From: Anthopleura xanthogrammica | Lineage: Eukaryota > Cnidaria > Anthozoa > Actiniaria > Actiniidae | DNA: 64,000 nucleotides | Direction: 5' to 3' | Assembly (NCBI GenBank): GCA_964019055.1 | Contig: OZ025220.1 | Location: forward strand, 7,602,201-7,666,200 | Shown here: positions 61,101 to 64,000 of the stretch, piece after piece | Position numbering within the stretch: the first letter of the stretch is position 1 | Layout: each line of letters starts with the position of its first letter | Notes under the pieces: model-generated | Seen by the model: the letters and a program-made list of their open reading frames with translations, nothing else | The model's database searches: none | Told to the model about the DNA's origin: nothing | Program-made: the position numbers and the translations under genes

Positions 61101-64000
61101 CATGCTAATCCCAACCTTAAAGACCACAGAGAAGAAGCACCTCTACACGTGGCTGTCAGAACAGGAAATATCGATGTAGTAGAGGTAATGGAATAAACCC
61201 CTTGCAGCAATTCTCAGAGCTCCTGAAAAGACCCTTTTACATTGGGCTTAACTTTTTTCCAATTTCAGACCACGTGTTATTTTTCTAGTGTATGATTTCT
61301 AGTTTTGTTTAACGAATGCGCATGAGGAGAAACATGAATACGGATACAAATCAAACAAAGAATCTTGTTCTCAAGAAAATGACACGTGGACTGAAATGGA
61401 AAAATGTTACACCTAAATTTAAGATGTCGAATGCGCATGAGAAGACACATGACACGGGTAAAAAACAAACACAAAGAATCCTGTTCTCAAGAAAATGACA
61501 CGTGGTCTGAAATGGAAAAATGCTACATCTAAATTTAAGATGTCGAATGCGCATGAGAAGACACATGAATACGGATACAAATCAAACAAGGAATCTTGTT
61601 CTCAAGAAATTGACACGTGGTCTGAAATGGAAAAATGTTACACCGAAATTAAAGATGTCTTCTCTCTTCTACCCTTTACATCCAAATCAAGACTGTCATA
61701 CATAAACAAGCTTGTCAATCACGTGCCTTATATCTTTTACTTTTCCAGGTTCTTCTGAACCATAAACAAACCGATGTGAACGTAGAAGGAAGAAGCAAAT
61801 ATACTCCACTGCACACGGCTGCTTATCTGGAACACAGGAATGCGCTGGAGATATGCCAACGACTGGTATGAATGTCTTTCATATATTAAAACAAAAACGT
61901 AATTACTGCTTGCCTGCTTGCCTGCTTGCCTGCTTGCCTGCTTGCCTGCTTGCCTGCTTGCTTGCTTGCCTGCTTGCCTGCTTGCCTGCTTGCCTGCTTG
62001 CCTGCTTGCCTGCTTGCCTGCTTGCCTGCTTGCCTGCTTGCCTGCTTGCCTGCTTGCCTGCTTGCCTGCTTGCCTGCTTGCCTGCTTGCCTGCTTGCCTG
62101 CTTGCCTGCTTGCCTGCTTGCCTGCTTGCCTGCTTGCCTGCTTGCCTGCTTGCCTGCTTGCCTGCTTGCCTGCTTGCCTGCTTGCCTGCTTGCCTGCTTG
62201 CCTGCTTGCCTGCTTGCCTGCTTGCCTGCTTGCCTGCTTGCCTGCTTGCCTGCTTGCCTGCTTGCCTGCTTGCCTGCTTGCCTGCTTGCCTGCTTGCCTG
62301 CTTGCCTGCTTGCCTGCTTGCCTGCTTGCCTGCTTGCCTGCTTGCCTGCTTGCCTGCTTGCCTGCTTGCCTGCTTGCCTGCTTGCCTGCTTGCCTGCTTG
62401 CCTGCTTGCCTGCTTGCCTGCTTGCCTGCTTGCCTGCTTGCCTGCTTGCCTGCTTGCCTGCTTGACTGCTTGCCTGCTTGCCTGCTTGCCTGCTTGCCTG
62501 CTTGCCTGCTTGCCTGCTTGCCTGCTTGCCTGCTTGCCTGCTTGCCTGCTTGCCTGCTTGCCTGCTTGCCTGCTTGCCTGCTTGCCTGCTTGCCTGCTTG
62601 CCTGCTTGCCTGCTTGCCTGCTTGCCTGCTTGCCTGCTTGCCTGCTTGCCTGCTTGCCTGCTTGCCTGCTTGCCTGCTTGCCTGCTTGCCTGCTTGCCTG
62701 CTTGCCTGCTTGCCTGCTTGCCTGCTTGCCTGCTTGCCTGCTTGCCTGCTTGCCTGCTTGCCTGCTTGCCTGCTTGCCTGCTTGCCTGCTTGCCTGCTTG
62801 CCTGCTTGCCTGCTTGCCTGCTTGCCTGCTTGCCTGCTTGCCTGCTTGCCTGCTTGCCTGCTTGCCTGCTTGCCTGCTTGCCTGCTTGCCTGCTTGCCTG
62901 CTTGCCTGCTTGCCTGCTTGCCTGCTTGCCTGCTTGCCTGCTTGCCTGCTTGCCTGCTTGCCTGCTTGCCTGCTTGCCTGCTTGCTGTTTTTCTGCTTGT
63001 CTGCATGCTTTTTCATACTTTTCTGACAGTTGCCGTACCTACGCACCAAGTAGAACCATGTTATATGGCTTTTACCAAGGAAATCTTCTTGAAGTAAATA
63101 CCAAATCTGTCATCCATCTTTTCTTCAGCTTGACTGTGGTGCTGATGTGACAAGACGTGCGATAGATGCCATGACACCTCTTAGTGTTGCAGCCATGAAA
63201 GGAGCTTACGAAACTATGGCACTTTTCTTCAAAAAATGTAAGACATACAATTCATACATGAATAGATCCTTTTAGCTTGAACGTAGTAAAATGTTTTTCC
63301 ATTTCAGACCACGTGTCATTGTCTTGAGAATAAGATTCTTTGTTTAAGTTGTATCCATATTCATGTGTTTTCTCATGCGCAACCGTTAAACAAAGAAATG
63401 GCACTATATATAAGCGTATGACACGTGGTCTGCAATAGGAAAATATTATGCCCAAGCTAAAAAGGACTCTAACTGAAGTTAAAGGGGTGCTGGGGAGGTG
63501 GAAATCTGAGACGTAGATGTTTGATATAAATCTTGTCCTATATTCTTATATTCCTTCTCCTTCTCTCCGGAGGTCAAGAACAACAACCTGACCCTAAAAA
63601 GCAAATGGATGTGCTGTATAGCGTGGACTATGAAGGCAGCTCCTTACTACACCTAGCCATCGACAGTGGCGTCCTAAAGGTACTAAAGAGAACTGGGTAA
63701 TAACGAGGTTTGGTAGGTTTGGCATCTTAGTGAATTGTGAAACTGATTTAGGGGACATATTTCCAAGTCCATTTCTTCCTAAAATGCACTGTAATGTCAA
63801 CTCGACCCAGTTTTTCCCCTCAACCCCGGAATGGCTAATAGTCACGTTAGATGGCATGAAGCATGGGAAGACATTTTTCATTCATGTTGAACAAAGCTGA
63901 ATGTCTCTCTTCAATCCACTGGAAGAAAACATGCTAGTATGTACGTGTTCATTTTTTAACTATACTTTTTTTTTTTCCCCCAGGCTGTACAACTGTGTCT
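50424..64000 (+). CDS. TRPA1-like ankyrin-repeat cation channel, N-terminal half (runs off right edge)
   Basis: TRPA channels are non-selective cation channels with a long cytoplasmic ankyrin-repeat N-terminus, opened by irritants or temperature. Exons 50424-50897, 60389-60485, 61009-61184, 61749-61865, 63129-63237, 63573-63679 and 63984-64000 (continuing) join in frame, giving about 365 residues in the window. A Ser-rich head of about 158 residues precedes at least six ankyrin repeats: [84 protein letters not shown] and [36 protein letters not shown]-x-AV and the DVN-x-EG segment align with TRPA1 repeats from memory, in the same order. The channel domain lies beyond the window. Additional 5' exons are possible (43594, 44023). 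Another ankyrin protein is less likely. Confidence 0.85.
50898..52005 (+). other. Start of the large TRPA-like intron
   Basis: AT-rich with TATATA runs and a poly-A of about 24 at 51584-51607. Nothing else recognised. Confidence 0.6.
52010..52632. repeat. Mosaic (AAAG)n/(AATG)n/(AACG)n array
   Basis: Over 600 bases of tetranucleotides: AAAG, then AATG with interspersed GATG, an (AACG)n block at 52472-52523, AATG again, ending GAGGGAGGGAGGG. It encodes spurious Phe/Ser/Ile/His frames on the minus strand. Confidence 0.95.
53107..53220. repeat. Poly-A-rich tract
   Basis: Multiple A runs separated by single T, C or G. Low complexity. Confidence 0.85.
53310..54131. mobile_element. Inverted-repeat element with an internal AAAAT array
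   Basis: The left end (GTGCAGGTACTCGAACCATG, then AACACTACGAAGTTG, poly-T, ATCCAATCAGCGCT) is inverse to the right end (AGCGCTGATTGGAT, A-rich, CAACTCGAAGTGTTCATAGT, then CGAATGCCCGCAC). An inner pair is CGCCATCCAATCAC at 53431 and TGATTGGATGGCG at 54006. The arms are about 150 bp. The element's whole centre is replaced by the pentanucleotide array. Confidence 0.85.
53507..53984. repeat. (AAAAT)n array, about 96 copies
   Basis: Apparently perfect AAAAT units for about 478 bases, without visible interruptions. The minus-strand Phe/Ile/Leu/Tyr frame is an artefact. Confidence 0.97.
54557..54630 (+). repeat. 13-bp tandem repeat, 5 copies
   Basis: GCGTGACCTATTT is repeated five times, the last copies reading GCGTTACC and GTGCAAA. 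Confidence 0.9.
54797..54906. mobile_element. Foldback element of about 110 bp
   Basis: ATTTGAATAACTATTGTTCT, then GACTGACTAGCCTC, pairs with GAGGCTGGTCAATCCAGAAC, then AATAGTTATTCAAAT. Confidence 0.85.
55433..55537. repeat. Head-to-head pair of 57-bp-family units
   Basis: A plus-oriented copy (ACCTCTGGGCTGATCAACGT through CACAGATCGAAC) is followed at once by a minus-oriented one (TTAGATCCCCCCAGAGCTTG through GGTCGATCTGTGAG), an inverted arrangement not seen in the other arrays. Confidence 0.75.
55996..56494. mobile_element. MITE with TTAAGGTGACT termini
   Basis: CTTAAGGTGACTGCC at the left and AAAGTCACCTTAA at the right are inverted. The left part shares GAGCCCACGATGAATGCGCG and ACAAAAACCGCTG with 33940-34010. 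Confidence 0.7.
56500..58960 (+). other. TRPA-like intron, nothing recognised
   Basis: AT-rich with TATATA runs and poly-A stretches. No splice-bounded coding segment found, although a small phase 0 exon could be missed here. Confidence 0.5.
58967..59094. mobile_element. Foldback element of about 128 bp
   Basis: ATACTGTGATATAAACTTGC, then TGGTAGCTGTAGAGCAC, pairs with GGTCTACAGCTTCCAGCGTG, then TTTATATCACAGTAT. The inner GAGAAGT and ACTTCTC also pair. Confidence 0.88.
59263..59545. repeat. (GGAA)n/(GGAACGAA)n purine-rich array
   Basis: Imperfect GGAA, GGAACGAA, GGGAGGAA and GAACAGAG units. Spurious Pro/Ser/Phe and Glu/Arg/Lys frames cover it. Confidence 0.95.
60389..60485 (+). CDS. TRPA-like exon: first ankyrin repeat
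   Basis: The acceptor CACTCTCTTGCAG is followed by 32 open codons plus one base ([20 protein letters not shown], then [12 protein letters not shown]) and GTTTGT. It starts in phase 0, matching exon C, and ends in phase 1, matching the next exon (Asp, then [13 protein letters not shown]). Confidence 0.85.
60525..60945. repeat. (GATG)n/(GATA)n array in TRPA-like intron
   Basis: GGATGGATAGATG-type tetranucleotides, with a recurring longer period containing GATGTACAAATGGATG. The minus-strand Ile/His/Pro/Ser frames are artefacts. Confidence 0.95.
61009..61184 (+). CDS. TRPA-like exon: ankyrin repeats 2-3
   Basis: Acceptor TTTCATTATTTTTAG, donor GTAATG. Encodes [33 protein letters not shown] and [16 protein letters not shown]. 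Phase 1 in, phase 0 out. Confidence 0.92.
61245..61660. mobile_element. Family 2 element with three units of about 116 bp, TRPA-like intron
   Basis: CGAATGCGCATGAG recurs at about 61313, 61428 and 61544, each unit closing with ATGACACGTGG and TGAAATGGAAAAATG. The inverted end CCAATTTCAGACCACGTG lies at 61260. Confidence 0.75.
61749..61865 (+). CDS. TRPA-like exon: ankyrin repeat 4
   Basis: Acceptor TTTTACTTTTCCAG, donor GTATGA. 39 codons: [20 protein letters not shown], then [19 protein letters not shown]. Phase 0 on both sides. Confidence 0.92.
61906..62987 (+). repeat. 8-bp tandem array (CTTGCCTG)n, about 135 copies, in a TRPA-like intron
   Basis: CTTGCCTG repeats for about 1.08 kb with one 4-base slip (near 61960) and one substitution (CTTGACTG at 62461). 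Because the unit is 8 bp and contains no stop in any frame on either strand, it makes five long spurious frames (Leu/Ala/Cys/Pro or Gln/Ala/Gly/Lys/Ser/Arg). Confidence 0.98.
63129..63237 (+). CDS. TRPA-like exon: ankyrin repeat 5
   Basis: Acceptor CCATCTTTTCTTCAG, donor GTAAGA. Encodes [20 protein letters not shown] and [16 protein letters not shown] plus one base. Confidence 0.92.
63283..63470. mobile_element. Family 2 element, single unit with clear inverted termini
   Basis: TTTTTCCATTTCAGACCACG at the left and CGTGGTCTGCAATAGGAAAA at the right. AAGATTCTTTGTTTAAGTTG and TGCGCAACCGTTAAACAAAG mark the internal unit in inverse orientation relative to 19298. Sits in the intron between ankyrin exons. 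Confidence 0.8.
63573..63679 (+). CDS. TRPA-like exon: start of ankyrin repeat 6
   Basis: The acceptor CTCCTTCTCTCCGGAG gives two bases completing Cys, then [20 protein letters not shown] and [15 protein letters not shown]; donor GTACTA. Phase 0 out. Confidence 0.88.
63984..64000 (+). CDS. TRPA-like exon, cut by the window edge
   Basis: A long pyrimidine tract ending CCCCCAG precedes GCTGTACAACTGTGTCT (AVQLC and two bases), which completes the helix of the sixth repeat. Confidence 0.85.

Noticed and set aside
61853..63150. Several 180-414-residue open frames on both strands (Leu-Ala-Cys-Pro and Gln-Ala-Gly-Lys repeats)
   Set aside because: They are translations of the 8-bp array, which has no stop in any frame. 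The surrounding ankyrin exons show it is intronic.

Overview
This is a window of animal nuclear DNA: AT-rich, with spliced genes separated by long repeat-filled stretches. The protein families (ephrin, Rab11, TRPA-type ankyrin channel) establish a metazoan. An early-branching invertebrate, most likely an anthozoan cnidarian (coral or sea anemone), is my inference from gene style and the density of short foldback elements, tRNA-derived SINEs and microsatellites. No sequence search was possible.

Layout. (1) 4413-4507, minus strand: first coding exon of an ephrin-like gene whose remainder lies beyond the left edge. (2) 15168-22671, minus strand: a second, complete ephrin gene in four coding exons (signal peptide, ephrin ectodomain, linker, transmembrane segment plus short tail). 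Both ephrin first exons end at the same place in the fold and in the same intron phase, so they look like tandem paralogues. (3) 24629-29372, plus strand, divergent from ephrin: a complete six-exon Rab11 of 218 residues. (4) 29373-43593: a repeat-rich intergenic stretch with two weak gene candidates, a possible two-exon secreted protein (33149-33497, plus) and a possible exon (39900-40166, minus). (5) 50424-64000, plus strand: the amino-terminal half of a TRPA1-like channel gene, with ankyrin repeats spread over exons from 60389 to the right edge. Two further exons at 43594 and 44023 are phase-compatible and may form its upstream 5' end.

Repeats make up much of the rest. They include: a tRNA-derived SINE family whose 3' part contains a 57-bp module, amplified into a 17-copy satellite at 10024-10992 and smaller arrays elsewhere; several unrelated foldback/MITE families, some nested in one another with visible target-site duplications; fragments of retroelements ending in (ATT)n; and very long simple arrays, including about 96 copies of AAAAT inside an inverted-repeat element and about 135 copies of an 8-bp unit in a TRPA intron.

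The genes do not form a pathway. Ephrin acts in contact signalling through Eph receptors, Rab11 in recycling-endosome traffic, and TRPA channels in chemical/thermal sensing. All long open frames outside the listed exons are low-complexity translations of repeats.
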